Positions 25,979-35,811 of a DNA stretch of 64,000 bases are shown piece by piece; position 1 is the first letter of the stretch, and each line of letters opens with the position of its first letter. A program made the translations under genes and the position numbers. Source of the DNA: Pseudomonadota bacterium (GTDB taxonomy: Bacteria > Desulfobacterota > Binatia > Binatales > Binataceae); assembly GCA_021324455.1 (NCBI GenBank), contig JAJPJA010000070.1, positions 62,001-126,000 on the forward strand, written 5' to 3'. The notes beneath the pieces are model-generated. The model did no database searches, was not told the origin of the DNA, and saw only the letters and a list, made by a program, of their open reading frames with translations.

Positions 25979-26725
25979 TCAGGCGTAAAACCCCCGGGCC
26001 GCGTACAGCCGCACGCGCATCAGATCGCGCATCGCGCACAGCGAATCGCGCAGGAAATCGACCGTACTGGGTTCGGAAAAATAGCGGAACTCGACCGGCA
26101 CCTGATCGATCCTCAGACCCAAGCGGCGGGCGATGTAGAGCAATTCAACGTCGAAGGCAAACCCCTCCAGCCGCTGGCGGGCGAAGATGAGATCGGCGGC
26201 GGAGCGGCTGAAGCCTTTGAGTCCGGCCTGACAGTCGCGCACCCGCACCCCCAGCCATCCGCGCACCATCAGATTGAACACGCGGCTCATCACGTGGCGG
26301 GTATAAAGGTAGCTGAAGAATTCCGGACTCATGTGATACAGCGACTGCGGCGCGGTGCGGTCGGCCACCGCGATATCCGCGCCGGCGTCGAGCGCCTTCA
26401 ATATCTTGTCGATTTCGGTCAGCGGATAGGCGAGGTCGGCGTCGGTGAAAACCACGCGCGCGCCGCTGGAGCGGGTGGCGCCGGCGCGCACCGCGTGGCC
26501 CTTGCCGCGATTGACGCCGGTTTGAATCAGGCGCAGTGCGCGGTGGCCGGCAGCCAGCTCCGCCAGCTCCGCCAGCGAGCCGTCCGCGCTGCCGTCATCC
26601 ACCACGATCAGCTCGAAACTCTCCCCGCGCCGCTCCAAATAGGCAATCGCGCCTGCGATGGTGTCGGCGATAAAACCCGCGCTGTTGTAGGACGGGATGA
26701 TGAGCGAGAGCCGGACAGCGGACAT
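25979..26725 (-). CDS. GT2 glycosyltransferase, polyprenyl-phosphate sugar synthase type
   Basis: The 248-residue GT-A protein carries SLIIPSYNSAGFI at the N-terminus, VVDDGS at residues 41-46 and TDADLAYP at 94-101, with the DxD-type pair D95/D97. The sequence NRGKGHAVRAG and the segment RDCQAGLKGFSR are typical of dolichyl/undecaprenyl-phosphate glucose or mannose synthases. There is no C-terminal membrane anchor. It would load a sugar from a nucleotide donor onto a polyprenyl phosphate at the inner membrane. The downstream deacetylase and the convergent GT87 gene suggest a short pathway for modifying a cell-envelope lipid or glycan. Confidence 0.88.
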   Translation of the reverse strand: MSAVRLSLIIPSYNSAGFIADTIAGAIAYLERRGESFELIVVDDGSADGSLAELAELAAGHRALRLIQTGVNRGKGHAVRAGATRSSGARVVFTDADLAYPLTEIDKILKALDAGADIAVADRTAPQSLYHMSPEFFSYLYTRHVMSRVFNLMVRGWLGVRVRDCQAGLKGFSRSAADLIFARQRLEGFAFDVELLYIARRLGLRIDQVPVEFRYFSEPSTVDFLRDSLCAMRDLMRVRLYAARGFYA

Positions 26726-26815
26726 CCTGAGGCAATCTAGCCTGAGCCGCGAAGCGCGGCTAGACAGGCCGGCTTCGGCTGAACTGGCGCGCCGCAGCCT
26801 GCTACAATCGCACGC

Positions 26816-27694
26816 ATGATCGATTCCGGCGCCGCATTGCTCAATATCCTGGTCTTTTTCCTGGGCGCCTCGATTGGCAGCTTCGTCAACGTTGTCGCCT
26901 ACCGGCTGCCGCGCGAAATCTCAATCGTGCGGCCGGCCTCGTTCTGCCCCCATTGCCGCGAGCCCATCGCACTGTGGTGCAATGTTCCGGTATTCGGCTA
27001 CCTGGCGCTGCGCGGACGCTGCCGCCGATGCCGCGGTTGGATTCCCGCACGCTACCTGGTCACGGAAATCGGGCTCGGCCTGATAGCTGTGAGCCTGTAC
27101 GCCAACTTCGAGGCTCCCGACGCGCTGGCGCGCTTTTTGCTGTGCGCCGGGCTGGTCGCCGCCAGCTGGGTGGACCTGGACTGGCGCATCATCCCCGACG
27201 CGATCAGCCTGTCCGGCGTGGTGCTCGGCCTGGCCGCGGCGGCGTTCGTGATGCCGGAAATTGGATGGCGCGATTCGCTGCTCGGCATCCTGTTGGGCGG
27301 CGGGATGCTGCTGGCTATCGGCGAGGCTTACCGATGGCTGCGCGGCAAGGAAGGAATGGGTCTGGGCGACGTCAAGCTGCTGGCGATGATTGGCGCGTTC
27401 CTGGGATGGCAGGGCGTCATCTTCACGCTGTTTGTCGGCTCGTGTCTCGGGGCGGTAGGCGGAATCTTGCTGGGCCTGCTGGATTGGCAGCCGGGCAGTC
27501 CGGAACTGCACGCGGAGACCGCGCAGGCGCTGGCCGTTGGCGGCAACCCGATGGACCCAGGCTCGGAGGCCGCGCCGCCGGCGGTTAACGAGGGCTTGCT
27601 GCAGACGCCGGTGCCGTTCGGGCCGTTTTTATCGATCGCCGCCGGCATCTTCGCGCTCTTTCAGCCGCAGCTCGTCCACTGGTATTTATCGTAG
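26816..27694 (+). CDS. pilD: Type IV prepilin peptidase
   Basis: The 292-residue polytopic protein has the two hallmarks of PilD: an N-terminal methylase-type domain with a CxxC pair set (C44, C47, C69, C72) in a cytoplasmic loop, and aspartyl protease Asp residues (D122 in DLDWRIIPD and D185 in GMGLGDVK). It cleaves and N-methylates type IV prepilins and type II pseudopilins. The last 40 residues (after PGSEAAPPAVNEG) form an additional hydrophobic tail. The stop TAG lies two bases before the GTG of tmk, indicating coupled translation. No pilin gene is visible in the window. Confidence 0.93.
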   Translation: MIDSGAALLNILVFFLGASIGSFVNVVAYRLPREISIVRPASFCPHCREPIALWCNVPVFGYLALRGRCRRCRGWIPARYLVTEIGLGLIAVSLYANFEAPDALARFLLCAGLVAASWVDLDWRIIPDAISLSGVVLGLAAAAFVMPEIGWRDSLLGILLGGGMLLAIGEAYRWLRGKEGMGLGDVKLLAMIGAFLGWQGVIFTLFVGSCLGAVGGILLGLLDWQPGSPELHAETAQALAVGGNPMDPGSEAAPPAVNEGLLQTPVPFGPFLSIAAGIFALFQPQLVHWYLS

Positions 27695-27696
27695 CC

Positions 27697-28344
27697 GTGG
27701 CCAACGGACTGTTCATCACCCTGGAAGGGGTCGAAGGCTCGGGCAAGACCAGCCATGCGGCGCGGTTGGCTGAGCGGCTGCGCGCGCAGGGCCGCGGCGT
27801 GCTGCTGACCCATGAACCGGGCGGGACGCGCGCCGGGGAGGCGATTCGCGCCATCTTCCTGGATCCGGCCGTATCACTGCAGGTCGCGGCCGAACTGCTG
27901 CTGGTGCTGGCCGACCGCGCGCAGCATGTGGAGGAAAAACTCAAACCGGCGCTGGCCCGCGGCGAGATCGTCATTTCCGATCGCTACGCCGATTCCACCA
28001 CGGCCTATCAAGGCTACGGCCGCGGCTTCGATCTCAAGCTGCTGGGCGAGTTGAACCGTCTGGCTTGCAGCCACGTCTCGCCCGATTTGACCATCCTGCT
28101 CGACTGCGACGTCGGCCTCGGTCTGGCGCGGACCCGATTGCGCACCAACGCGGGCCGCCGCGGACCCGACCGTTTCGAAGGCGCGGACCTCGACTTCCAT
28201 CGGCGCGTGCGCAGCGGCTTCCTCAAGCTGGCCGAAAGCGACCCCGCGCGTTTCCGGCTGGTTAATTCCGAGCGCACCGCCGAACAGGTTTTCGCCGACA
28301 TCAACCGGCTGGTGGACGAGCTGATAGAAACGCGATGCCGCTGA
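27697..28344 (+). CDS. tmk: Thymidylate kinase
   Basis: This 215-residue protein is dTMP kinase, which makes dTDP for DNA synthesis. It has the P-loop EGVEGSGKTS at residues 10-19, SDRYADSTTAYQGYGRG as the DR[YH] nucleoside-binding block, and a LID region with RTRLRTNAGRRGPDRFEG. The start is GTG, two bases after the pilD stop. The 3' end overlaps the holB start by ten bases. The order tmk-holB-ricT-metG is conserved in many bacteria. Confidence 0.95.
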   Translation: MANGLFITLEGVEGSGKTSHAARLAERLRAQGRGVLLTHEPGGTRAGEAIRAIFLDPAVSLQVAAELLLVLADRAQHVEEKLKPALARGEIVISDRYADSTTAYQGYGRGFDLKLLGELNRLACSHVSPDLTILLDCDVGLGLARTRLRTNAGRRGPDRFEGADLDFHRRVRSGFLKLAESDPARFRLVNSERTAEQVFADINRLVDELIETRCR

Positions 28345-29414
28345 ACAACCTTGTGGGCCATCGCGAATTGTTTGATCGGCTGTGTCGCGAGCTGCAGCGC
28401 GGGCGCTCGCAGGGCTACCTGTTGTGGGGCCCACGCGGCGTCGGCAAGGAGTTGGTCGCGCAAGCCCTGGTGCTGAGCATGTTCTGCGAGCGCAAGGGAG
28501 GGCTGGAATTCTGCTGCACGCCCGACCAATGCCCCAATCGCGGCGATCGGACTGCGGGCGGGCGCGGCGCCAAAACGGTGGCCCAATGCGATTGCTGCGC
28601 GGCGTGCGTGCAGGTCGGCGCCCGGCTGCATCCGGATTTCGACTATATCGGGCTGCTGCCCAGGCGCAGCTTCGTTCTGATTGAGCAGGTGCGCGAACTG
28701 ATCGCGCATCTGGGAGTCAAACCGTCGCGGGCTCCGGTCCGTATGGCGATTATCGACGACGCCGAGACCCTCAACCTGCCGGCGCAAAACGCCTTGCTCA
28801 AAACGCTGGAGGAGCCGCCCGGCCACGCCGTCATTTTTCTGATCGCGGACAACGCCAACGTGCTGCTTGATACGGTGCGGTCGCGGCTGCGCCCGGTCCA
28901 TTTTCCGGCGCTTGCGGTTGCGGATTTGGCCGCACTGCTGCAGCGCAAGGCGGGGATAGAGCCCGAACGCGCCGCCGCCCTGGCGCGCCTGGCACGCGGC
29001 AGCGCGGCGCGCGCCCTGGCGCTGGCCAATGAGGAAGAACCGCCCGCCGCCGAGCTGCTCCAAGCCATAAAACAGGCCGGCAGGATGGATTTCGTAAAGG
29101 CGCGGCATCTGGCCGAACGCCTGTTCGCCACGCGCGAGCAGGCCACCGAAAATTTCGAGTTGATGGCCCGTCTGCTGCAGGACGTGCTGGCGGCCAAACT
29201 CGGCGCCGCCAACGCGCATCGCGGAGCAGGCGAAATCCCCGGGATAGCTGAGCTGGTGGACGCATTGAGCCTGGAGAGTATTCTGATAATGCTGGAATTG
29301 GCGCTGCGCGCCGCCGCCGCGGTCGAAGCGATGGCCAATCCACGGCTGCAGGCCGAGGGCTTATGGATGGCGGCCGGCGACGCGCTTAGGTCAGGCAAAG
29401 GTGAGCGAACTTAA
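28335..29414 (+). CDS. holB: DNA polymerase III delta-prime subunit
   Basis: The 359-residue AAA+ protein matches the delta-prime clamp-loader subunit. It opens with a Walker A GPRGVGKE at about 32-39, followed by a Cys-rich zinc-module insert (CCTPDQCPNRGD, then CDCCAAC) that is larger than usual, and then IDDAETLNLPAQNALLKTLEEPP as sensor/Walker B block. It works with the other loader subunits to place the sliding clamp on DNA. It overlaps tmk by ten bases and ricT by 14 bases, so the genes are translationally coupled. Confidence 0.92.
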   Translation: MPLNNLVGHRELFDRLCRELQRGRSQGYLLWGPRGVGKELVAQALVLSMFCERKGGLEFCCTPDQCPNRGDRTAGGRGAKTVAQCDCCAACVQVGARLHPDFDYIGLLPRRSFVLIEQVRELIAHLGVKPSRAPVRMAIIDDAETLNLPAQNALLKTLEEPPGHAVIFLIADNANVLLDTVRSRLRPVHFPALAVADLAALLQRKAGIEPERAAALARLARGSAARALALANEEEPPAAELLQAIKQAGRMDFVKARHLAERLFATREQATENFELMARLLQDVLAAKLGAANAHRGAGEIPGIAELVDALSLESILIMLELALRAAAAVEAMANPRLQAEGLWMAAGDALRSGKGERT

Positions 29415-30249
29415 CACAATATCCGGTCCCGATGAGAATCGGCCGATGGTCGTCGGCGTCAGCCTGCAACCGGTCGGACACATCTTCAATTATCTGAGCG
29501 GCGGCATCGATTTAAAACGCGGCGACCGCGTCGTGGTCGAAACCGACGCCGGCACCTGTTTTGCCACCGTCGTCACCGAACCGAGCCCGCCGGCCGTGAG
29601 CCTCGATCCGTCGCTGCTCAAGCCCGTTCTGCGCATGGCCAACGAGAACGACCTGCGGGTCGAGGAGGAGAACCGCTACCGCGAGCAGCAGGCGCGGCGT
29701 TTGTGCGTTGAAGGAATTCTCCAGCGCAATCTGGAGATGAAGCTGGTCAACGTCACGATGACCTATGACGGACGCAAGGCGGTGTTCTACTTCGTTGCGG
29801 AAAAGCGCATCGACTTTCGCAACCTGGTGCGCGACCTCGCCAACGCGCTGCGCGTGCGGGTGGAGATGCAGCAGATTGGGGCGCGCGACGAAACCAAGGC
29901 CACCGGCGGTATCGGCCCGTGCGGGCGCGAATTATGCTGCTCGTCGTGGCTGCGCGATTTCGAAGCGGTCACGGTCAAGATGGCGCGCGAGCAGGGACTG
30001 GCGCTCAATCCCTCGCGCCTGGCCGGGATGTGCGGCCGGCTCAAATGCTGCCTGCGCTACGAGTACGCCACCTACGTCGAGCTCAAGCGCGGATTGCCCG
30101 CCCCCGGCAAGCGGGTCGAGTCGGTCAAGGGTGATGGCAAGGTGCTGCGCCAGAATGTTCTCAAGCAAACGGTGCTGATCCAGCTTGACGAGGACGGCGG
30201 CGTGGTCGAGGCGGCGCTGGAAGATATCGTGGACAAGCGCGCCGGATAA
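29401..30249 (+). CDS. ricT: PSP1-domain protein, RicT/YaaT family
   Basis: The 282-residue protein carries the PSP1 C-terminal domain with the six-cysteine pattern of the family: C174, C179-C180 and C211, C216-C217 (GPCGRELCCSSWL and GMCGRLKCC). In Bacillus, YaaT/RicT forms an Fe-S-containing complex with RicA and RicF that affects mRNA processing and development; no ricA or ricF is visible here, so the role in this organism is uncertain. The start is GTG at 29401, 14 bases inside holB. metG follows after 33 bases. Confidence 0.92.
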   Translation: MSELNTISGPDENRPMVVGVSLQPVGHIFNYLSGGIDLKRGDRVVVETDAGTCFATVVTEPSPPAVSLDPSLLKPVLRMANENDLRVEEENRYREQQARRLCVEGILQRNLEMKLVNVTMTYDGRKAVFYFVAEKRIDFRNLVRDLANALRVRVEMQQIGARDETKATGGIGPCGRELCCSSWLRDFEAVTVKMAREQGLALNPSRLAGMCGRLKCCLRYEYATYVELKRGLPAPGKRVESVKGDGKVLRQNVLKQTVLIQLDEDGGVVEAALEDIVDKRAG

Positions 30250-30282
30250 ATTGCGGCGCGCGCCTGAACTGATTGTTAAACC

Positions 30283-31827
30283 ATGACAGACCGGCTCCAT
30301 ATCACTACCGCGATTTTCTATTGCAACGCGCCGCCGCACGTGGGCAGCGCCTACGAAGCGTTGGCGGCCGACGCCTATGCCCGTTCGCAGCGCCGGCGCC
30401 TGGGACGCGCCCGGGTCAGCTTTCTGACCGGCACCGACGAGCACGGCGACAAAATCCGGCGCGCCGCCGAAGCCGAGGGAATGCCGCCCAAGGAGTTCAC
30501 CGACCGCACCAGCGCCGTATTCCGCCGCGCCTGGGACGGCTTGCACGTCTCTTACGATTACTTCGTGCGCACCACCGATCCTCAGCACGAGCAATTCGTC
30601 CAGCAGATGCTCGCGCGCAGCCACTCGCGCGGCGACATCTACTTCAAGGATTACGAAGGACTCTACTGCGTGGGCTGCGAGCGCTTCTACACCGAAAAGG
30701 AGCTGCTGCCCGCAAACGTCTGTCCCACCCACAACCAGCCGGTGGAGCGCATCAGCGAGGGCAACTACTTCCTGCGCATCGACAAGTATCGAGCGCAGGT
30801 GGTGGAACACATTCAGCGCCATCCCGATTTCATCCGGCCCGATCGCTATCGCAATGAGGCGCTCAACATGCTGGCCGAACCGCTGGCCGACCTGTGCATC
30901 TCGCGGCCCAAAGCGCGCCTGGAATGGGGTATCGAGCTGCCCTTCGATTCCAATTACGTGACCTACGTCTGGTACGACGCGTTCTGGGCGTACGTCAGCG
31001 CGCCGGCCAGCCGCGACCCCGGTTTCATCACCGAGGTATTCCCCTCGGCCGATCACTTCATCGGCAAGGACATACTCAAGACCCACGCGGTTTACTGGCC
31101 GCCGATGCTGCTGTCGGCGGGGCTGCCGCTGTTCCGCCATCTGGACGTTCACGGATGGGTGAATTTCGGCGGCCAGCGGATGTCGAAAAGCTCCGGCAAC
31201 GTCGCCGACCCGGTCAGCTACGAGGCCGCGTTCGGACCCGACGTGCTGCGCTATTTCCTGCTGCGCGAAGTCGTCTATGGCCTGGACGGGGATTTTTCCG
31301 AAGAAAGGCTGATCGAGCGGTACAACGCCGACCTCGCCAACGATCTGGGCAACTTCACCAGCCGGGTGCTGTCGATGGCGGCGCGCTACTTCGGCGGCCA
31401 ATTAACTTGCGCGCCCGCCGTCGAGGACGACGCGCCCGACGCCGCGTTGGCCGCCGCGCTGGGTCAACTGGTCGAGCGGGTTGACGCGCAGGTGGAGACG
31501 CTGGCGTTCAATCGCGGGCTGGAAGCGATCTGGCAGGCGCTCGACGTGGCGAACAAATACATTGTGCAGACCGCGCCGTTCACGCTGGCCAAGGATCAGG
31601 CCAAGCTGCCGCGGGTCGCGCAGATTCTGGCCAATCTGACCGAAGCGCTGCGCGTGGTCGGCTATGCGCTGGATCCGTTCATGCCGGTAACATCGCGGCG
31701 GATTCTGGATCTGCTCGCGGTGGATCAGGCGGCCGCCGCCGCGCCCTACGGTCAGGGCCTGAAGGCGGGCCATCAAGTAAACCCCGCATCAGCGCTGTTC
31801 CCGCGGATCGAAAAGAAGGTTCGGTAG
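30283..31827 (+). CDS. metG: Methionyl-tRNA synthetase
   Basis: This 514-residue class I synthetase has the HIGH signature as PPHVGSAY at residues 17-24 and the KMSKS loop as RMSKS at 299-303. A knuckle with CVGCERFY and CPTHNQ (three Cys and one His) lies in the connective peptide and could bind one zinc. The anticodon-binding helical domain follows. There is no C-terminal tRNA-binding (EMAP-like) domain, so this is the short form. It charges initiator and elongator tRNA-Met and sits at the end of the tmk-holB-ricT cluster. Confidence 0.95.
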   Translation: MTDRLHITTAIFYCNAPPHVGSAYEALAADAYARSQRRRLGRARVSFLTGTDEHGDKIRRAAEAEGMPPKEFTDRTSAVFRRAWDGLHVSYDYFVRTTDPQHEQFVQQMLARSHSRGDIYFKDYEGLYCVGCERFYTEKELLPANVCPTHNQPVERISEGNYFLRIDKYRAQVVEHIQRHPDFIRPDRYRNEALNMLAEPLADLCISRPKARLEWGIELPFDSNYVTYVWYDAFWAYVSAPASRDPGFITEVFPSADHFIGKDILKTHAVYWPPMLLSAGLPLFRHLDVHGWVNFGGQRMSKSSGNVADPVSYEAAFGPDVLRYFLLREVVYGLDGDFSEERLIERYNADLANDLGNFTSRVLSMAARYFGGQLTCAPAVEDDAPDAALAAALGQLVERVDAQVETLAFNRGLEAIWQALDVANKYIVQTAPFTLAKDQAKLPRVAQILANLTEALRVVGYALDPFMPVTSRRILDLLAVDQAAAAAPYGQGLKAGHQVNPASALFPRIEKKVR

Positions 31828-31870
31828 AGGCGATGCGGTTTGGCTTCCGGTTCCGATCCACGAGCATGAC

Positions 31871-32629
31871 ATGAGCGCAAAATCAAAGATCGCGGTTATT
31901 ACCGGAGCGGGAAGTGGAATCGGAAAAGCGGCGGCGCTGGCGCTGGCTGCCGACGGCTGGTCGCTTGCGCTTAGCGGCCGCCGTCCACAGCCGTTGGAGG
32001 ATACCGCCGCGCGGGCGCGGGAACTGGGCGCGCGGGTAATTGTGCTGGCGGGCGATGTGGCCGATCCCCAATCAGTCAAAAATCTGTTCGCGAAGGTGCG
32101 GGAGACCTTCGGCAGGCTGGATCTGCTCTTCAACAACGCCGGCACCGGCGGGCCGCCCCGGCTGCTCGAGGATCTCACCTACGATCAATGGAAACGGGTG
32201 GTGGACACCAACCTGACCGGCGCTTTTCTGTGCACCCAGGAGGCGTTCAGGATCATGAAGGAGCAGGACCCGCGCGGCGGCCGCATCATCAATAACGGAT
32301 CCGTATCCGCGCACGCGCCGCGTCCCAACTCGGCTCCCTACACCGCGACCAAGCACGCGCTGACGGGGCTTACCAAATCCACCTCGCTTGACGGCCGCAA
32401 GTACGACATCGCCTGCGGTCAGATCGATATCGGCAACGCAGCCACTGAGATGACGGCGCGGATGAGCCAGGGCGTGCCGCAAGCCAATGGCACCATCATG
32501 GCCGAACCCACCATGGACATGAGCCACGTGGCCGAGGCGATCCGTTACATGGCGAGCCTGCCGCTTGACGCCAACGTGCAGTTCATGACGCTGATGGCGA
32601 CCCGGATGCCGCTGATCGGGCGCGGCTGA
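31871..32629 (+). CDS. SDR-family oxidoreductase
   Basis: The 252-residue classical SDR has TGAGSGIG at residues 11-18, NNAG at 88-91 and catalytic S144, Y157, K161 (YTATK). After the catalytic block the sequence is [14 protein letters not shown], where many SDRs have a proline-glycine motif, which resembles a small group of bacterial SDRs annotated only as oxidoreductases. Its C-terminal region contains [19 protein letters not shown]. The gene follows metG after 43 bases on the same strand and could be co-transcribed with it by chance rather than by shared function. Substrate is unknown. Confidence 0.87.
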   Translation: MSAKSKIAVITGAGSGIGKAAALALAADGWSLALSGRRPQPLEDTAARARELGARVIVLAGDVADPQSVKNLFAKVRETFGRLDLLFNNAGTGGPPRLLEDLTYDQWKRVVDTNLTGAFLCTQEAFRIMKEQDPRGGRIINNGSVSAHAPRPNSAPYTATKHALTGLTKSTSLDGRKYDIACGQIDIGNAATEMTARMSQGVPQANGTIMAEPTMDMSHVAEAIRYMASLPLDANVQFMTLMATRMPLIGRG

Positions 32630-32654
32630 GGCGGTAAGGGCATCCGCGCGCCGT

Positions 32655-33857
32655 TCATTGCGCGCCCAGCTTCCGCGCGCTTTGACGGTAGTTGTATTGT
32701 GCGGCCTGGTACTCTTTGGGGTAGCCGGCGCAGTATTGCAACGCCATCTCGGCGTTGTTGCGGGCGTTGGTGAAATTGCCGGCTTTGAAATTGAGCCGCG
32801 CCAGATCGTTGTAGTTCTCGCACTCCGACTCCACCGCGCAGGCGGCCGTGCCTTTGGCCGGATCGAAGCTCCTGCTGACGCATTCGCGCTGCGCCGCCAG
32901 CTTGCGCAGGAAATCCTCGTGCCGCCTGGCGTAGTCGCTCACCAAGAACGCCCGGCCGTTCCAGGTATAGGTCTCGATGCTGACCGGCGGGCATTTGTCG
33001 TTTTTCGGATCGCACAGGTTATCCTGAAATTTATTGAACCGCTTGACGAATTTACCCTCGCGCACGATTTCATTGCCGCTTAGTTCCGCGCCCGAAATTA
33101 CCGGCTCCGACTGGGACAGGATGGTCCTGCCGCCATGCGCGTCATAGAACAGCGGATAGGGCGACGCATGGCCGCTGCGCGCATCCACCTTGTAGGCCGC
33201 GGTGGTGGTGTACGCGCTCTGCATGTCATGTCCTTGCGTGGTGAAGAGCGCGAAAGTTCCGGACTTGTCATTGACCACGTCCAGATGGAACGGCGCTTCC
33301 TGACCGCCCTGGTTGAAGTCGAAGTAAAGCGGCGTCAGCGCGATACCGGCCGCGGTCCTCACCACCAAAAAGATATTGCTCATGCCGTCCGCGCCGCAGG
33401 CGCCGCCCACCACCAGCATCCGCACCCGGTTCGTGCCCTGTACCTGCTCGCCGTATCCCTGCTCAAGGGCATCGTTCTCTTCCCTGGTCAAGGGGCCGGG
33501 TTGGGCGCGAACGCGGCAGGCTTCCAGGGTCGGCGGCGGCGCCGACCACCATCGTGGAGTGAGCAGTTTGGCTAATGTCTTTTCATAGGTATCAACGGCA
33601 GACTTGCATTGATCGCCGTCGGCGCCCAGGGGCTTGTCGCTCGAACAAAGCTGAGTGCCGTCCTGGCATGGAAAGGGCGGCTGCGGAATTACTTTGAGCG
33701 CGGCCAGGGCCGCGGGCGTGCAGACCCGGGTTTGCGGCTCGGCGCGCGGCTTCGACGCCGCAACGGCAATCAACGCGCCGGCGATCAGGGCGGCGGTCCG
33801 CGCGCCCAACCGCAGGCCGTCACAAAACGCATGCGGACGCGTTTTCCGCGCCCGCAT
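32655..33857 (-). CDS. Exported protein of unknown function with Cys pairs and TPR-like end
   Basis: The 400-residue protein starts with a basic region and a hydrophobic stretch (AALIAGALIAVAAS) ending at a likely signal-peptide cleavage near ASKPRA, so it is periplasmic or secreted. The mature part contains several paired Cys residues (CTPAAL, FPCQDGTQLC, CDPKNDKCPP, CAVESEC), which suggest disulfides. The C-terminal 60 residues (ENYNDLARLNFKAGNFTNARNNAEMALQYC) resemble a tetratricopeptide-like repeat. The central part has no motif that I recognise. I chose the ATG at 33857; a TTG at 33887 is also in frame. It is convergent with the SDR gene and lies downstream of the D-aminoacylase-like gene. 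Confidence 0.75.
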   Translation of the reverse strand: MRARKTRPHAFCDGLRLGARTAALIAGALIAVAASKPRAEPQTRVCTPAALAALKVIPQPPFPCQDGTQLCSSDKPLGADGDQCKSAVDTYEKTLAKLLTPRWWSAPPPTLEACRVRAQPGPLTREENDALEQGYGEQVQGTNRVRMLVVGGACGADGMSNIFLVVRTAAGIALTPLYFDFNQGGQEAPFHLDVVNDKSGTFALFTTQGHDMQSAYTTTAAYKVDARSGHASPYPLFYDAHGGRTILSQSEPVISGAELSGNEIVREGKFVKRFNKFQDNLCDPKNDKCPPVSIETYTWNGRAFLVSDYARRHEDFLRKLAAQRECVSRSFDPAKGTAACAVESECENYNDLARLNFKAGNFTNARNNAEMALQYCAGYPKEYQAAQYNYRQSARKLGAQ

Positions 33858-33898
33858 CGTGGTGTGTATCCGGCGGCGTCCTGGCAATCCGCGCGCGC

Positions 33899-35614
33899 TC
33901 AGGATGGCTTGGAACCACCGCCGCGGACGACCTTACCCGGCATCGCGCCGGTCGGCTGACCGTCCTCGAACACCACCTCGCCGCTCACAATAGTGTACCT
34001 GTAGCCTTCGGCCCGCTGCACAAAGCGTTTGCCGTCGGCGGGGAAATCGCGGACAATCTCCGGCGCCCGCGAATTGAGGCGATCGAAATCGATCAGATTG
34101 ATGTCGGCTTTGAGTCCCTCCAGCAGCGCGCCGCGATCATCCAGGCCATAGAGCAGAGCGGTTTCGCGGGTCTGTCGCTTGACCGCCGCCTCGAGCGGAA
34201 GCCGGCCGTTGCGGCCGCGGTCGCGCACCCAATGCGAAATCAGGAACGTGGGAGTGCCGGCATCGCAGATCTGCGCGCAATGCGCCCCGCCGTCGGCCAG
34301 GCTGATGACGTTGACCGGATGCATCAGCAGGTCGAGCAGCGGATCGAGGCTGTAGGAACGGGTGTAATTGAAGGGCTGGTAGATCAGCTCGCGGCCGCCG
34401 CGCAGTAGCAGCGCGTCGTAGTAAACTTCATGCGGCGACCGGCCCTCGCGCTTCGCAATCGCGGCCAGACTCATCTCGGCGCCCGGCTCGTAATTGGGCG
34501 GATCGCCCAGCACGAACAGTCCTTCGTACCCGTCGGAAGGAACATCGAACTGATTGCCCGGTTTGTGCGGCATCTCGGCCAGGATGCGCGCGCGCAGTTG
34601 CGGGTCGCGCAGCCGCGCCACCCGCTCTTGCAGCGGCAAATCGGCGATGGGTTGGTACGAGGGCAGGTTCAGAAATGGATTGGTCGAGGCCTCCAGGCCG
34701 TTCAATTGTCCCGGCGACCGCACCGCGATCTGACTGACCAAACGGGCGCCGCGCTGGTTGCATTGCTGCATGAAGTCAAGACGGCGCCGCACGCCGGGAC
34801 CGGTCGGACCGTTGCCCAGCGCGGCCAGCGATAGCGGCAGCCCGGTTTCCCGCGTGAGTTCCGTCATCCATTCCATGCTCTTGTCCACGCCGGTCAGATC
34901 GGAGATCACCTCGAACACCCCGCGTCCGGCGTCGCCCAGTCCTCTGCCGATCGCCATCACTTCGTCGATCGCGGCCAGGGTTCCGGGAACCAATTCGCCC
35001 TCGCGTGTGCGATGCACCCGGGTGCGGGAAGTGCTGGCGCCCAGCGCGCCGGCGCGCACGCTGTCGCGCACCACCGCGCGCATCCGTGCGATTTCATCCG
35101 CCGTGGCCGGCTCGTTGCCCGCGCCGCGCTCGCCCATCGCGTAAACCCGCAGCGCGCAATGCGGCACCTGCGCCCCGATATCGATGGCGCGCTTCATGCG
35201 CGAGAGCGAGTCGAGATACTCGCCGAAGGTTTCCCATTCGAAATCGATCCCCGCGCTCAGCGTGGCGACGGGAATGTCCTCGACCGCTTCCATCAGCGCG
35301 ATCAGGAACTGCTCGGCGCCGCGTTTGACCGGTGCGAAGCCAACCCCGCAGTTGCCCATGATCACGGTGGTCACGCCATGCCAGCTCGATGGACTGACGT
35401 AAGGATCCCACGCCACCTGGCCGTCGTAATGGCTGTGAATGTCGACCCATCCGGGCGCGGCCATCAGTCCGGCCGCGTCGATTTCGCGCCGGCCCGATCC
35501 GGCTTTGCCGCCCACGCCGGCGATTGTGCCGCCGTCGACCGCGATATCGCCGTTGAAGCCGGGGCGTCCGGTGCCGTCCACGATAGTGCAGTTTCTGATT
35601 ACGAGGTCATGCAT
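33899..35614 (-). CDS. D-aminoacylase-like amidohydrolase, second paralogue
   Basis: This 571-residue protein is the second member of the N-acyl-D-amino-acid deacylase-type amidohydrolases in this window. The motifs are VRNCTIVDGTGRPG-like at the start, VDIHSHYD with H60 and H62, MGNCGVGFAP with C89, and SLADGGAHCAQICDAG in the C-terminal half. The Cys position is the zinc-binding Cys of D-aminoacylase. AAGGAG lies nine bases before the ATG at 35614, so the longer frame to 35770 is rejected. The gene is upstream of the secreted unknown on the same strand, with the opposite-strand SGNH operon beginning about 200 bases away. Substrate is not predictable. Confidence 0.88.
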   Translation of the reverse strand: MHDLVIRNCTIVDGTGRPGFNGDIAVDGGTIAGVGGKAGSGRREIDAAGLMAAPGWVDIHSHYDGQVAWDPYVSPSSWHGVTTVIMGNCGVGFAPVKRGAEQFLIALMEAVEDIPVATLSAGIDFEWETFGEYLDSLSRMKRAIDIGAQVPHCALRVYAMGERGAGNEPATADEIARMRAVVRDSVRAGALGASTSRTRVHRTREGELVPGTLAAIDEVMAIGRGLGDAGRGVFEVISDLTGVDKSMEWMTELTRETGLPLSLAALGNGPTGPGVRRRLDFMQQCNQRGARLVSQIAVRSPGQLNGLEASTNPFLNLPSYQPIADLPLQERVARLRDPQLRARILAEMPHKPGNQFDVPSDGYEGLFVLGDPPNYEPGAEMSLAAIAKREGRSPHEVYYDALLLRGGRELIYQPFNYTRSYSLDPLLDLLMHPVNVISLADGGAHCAQICDAGTPTFLISHWVRDRGRNGRLPLEAAVKRQTRETALLYGLDDRGALLEGLKADINLIDFDRLNSRAPEIVRDFPADGKRFVQRAEGYRYTIVSGEVVFEDGQPTGAMPGKVVRGGGSKPS

Positions 35615-35811
35615 GGCGGTCTCCTTCCTCAGAGAACTCTGAACCTTTGTTAAAAAGGATGTCAAGCGGCGGCTGTCTGTCGCGCGCGCCCCGTGCCATC
35701 CCGCCCCATTCGGCATCCGGCTGTTCCGATGTTGCTTTTGAACTAACATACCTGGCCGGCGGATGCCCACCTTGGCGTTGAGCGCATTCGCCTTCGAAAG
35801 GGGAGATGCGT

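Noticed and set aside
29932-31401. Minus-strand 489-residue open frame opposite ricT and metG
   Set aside because: Covers two genes with strong motifs on the plus strand, so it is a high-GC artefact.
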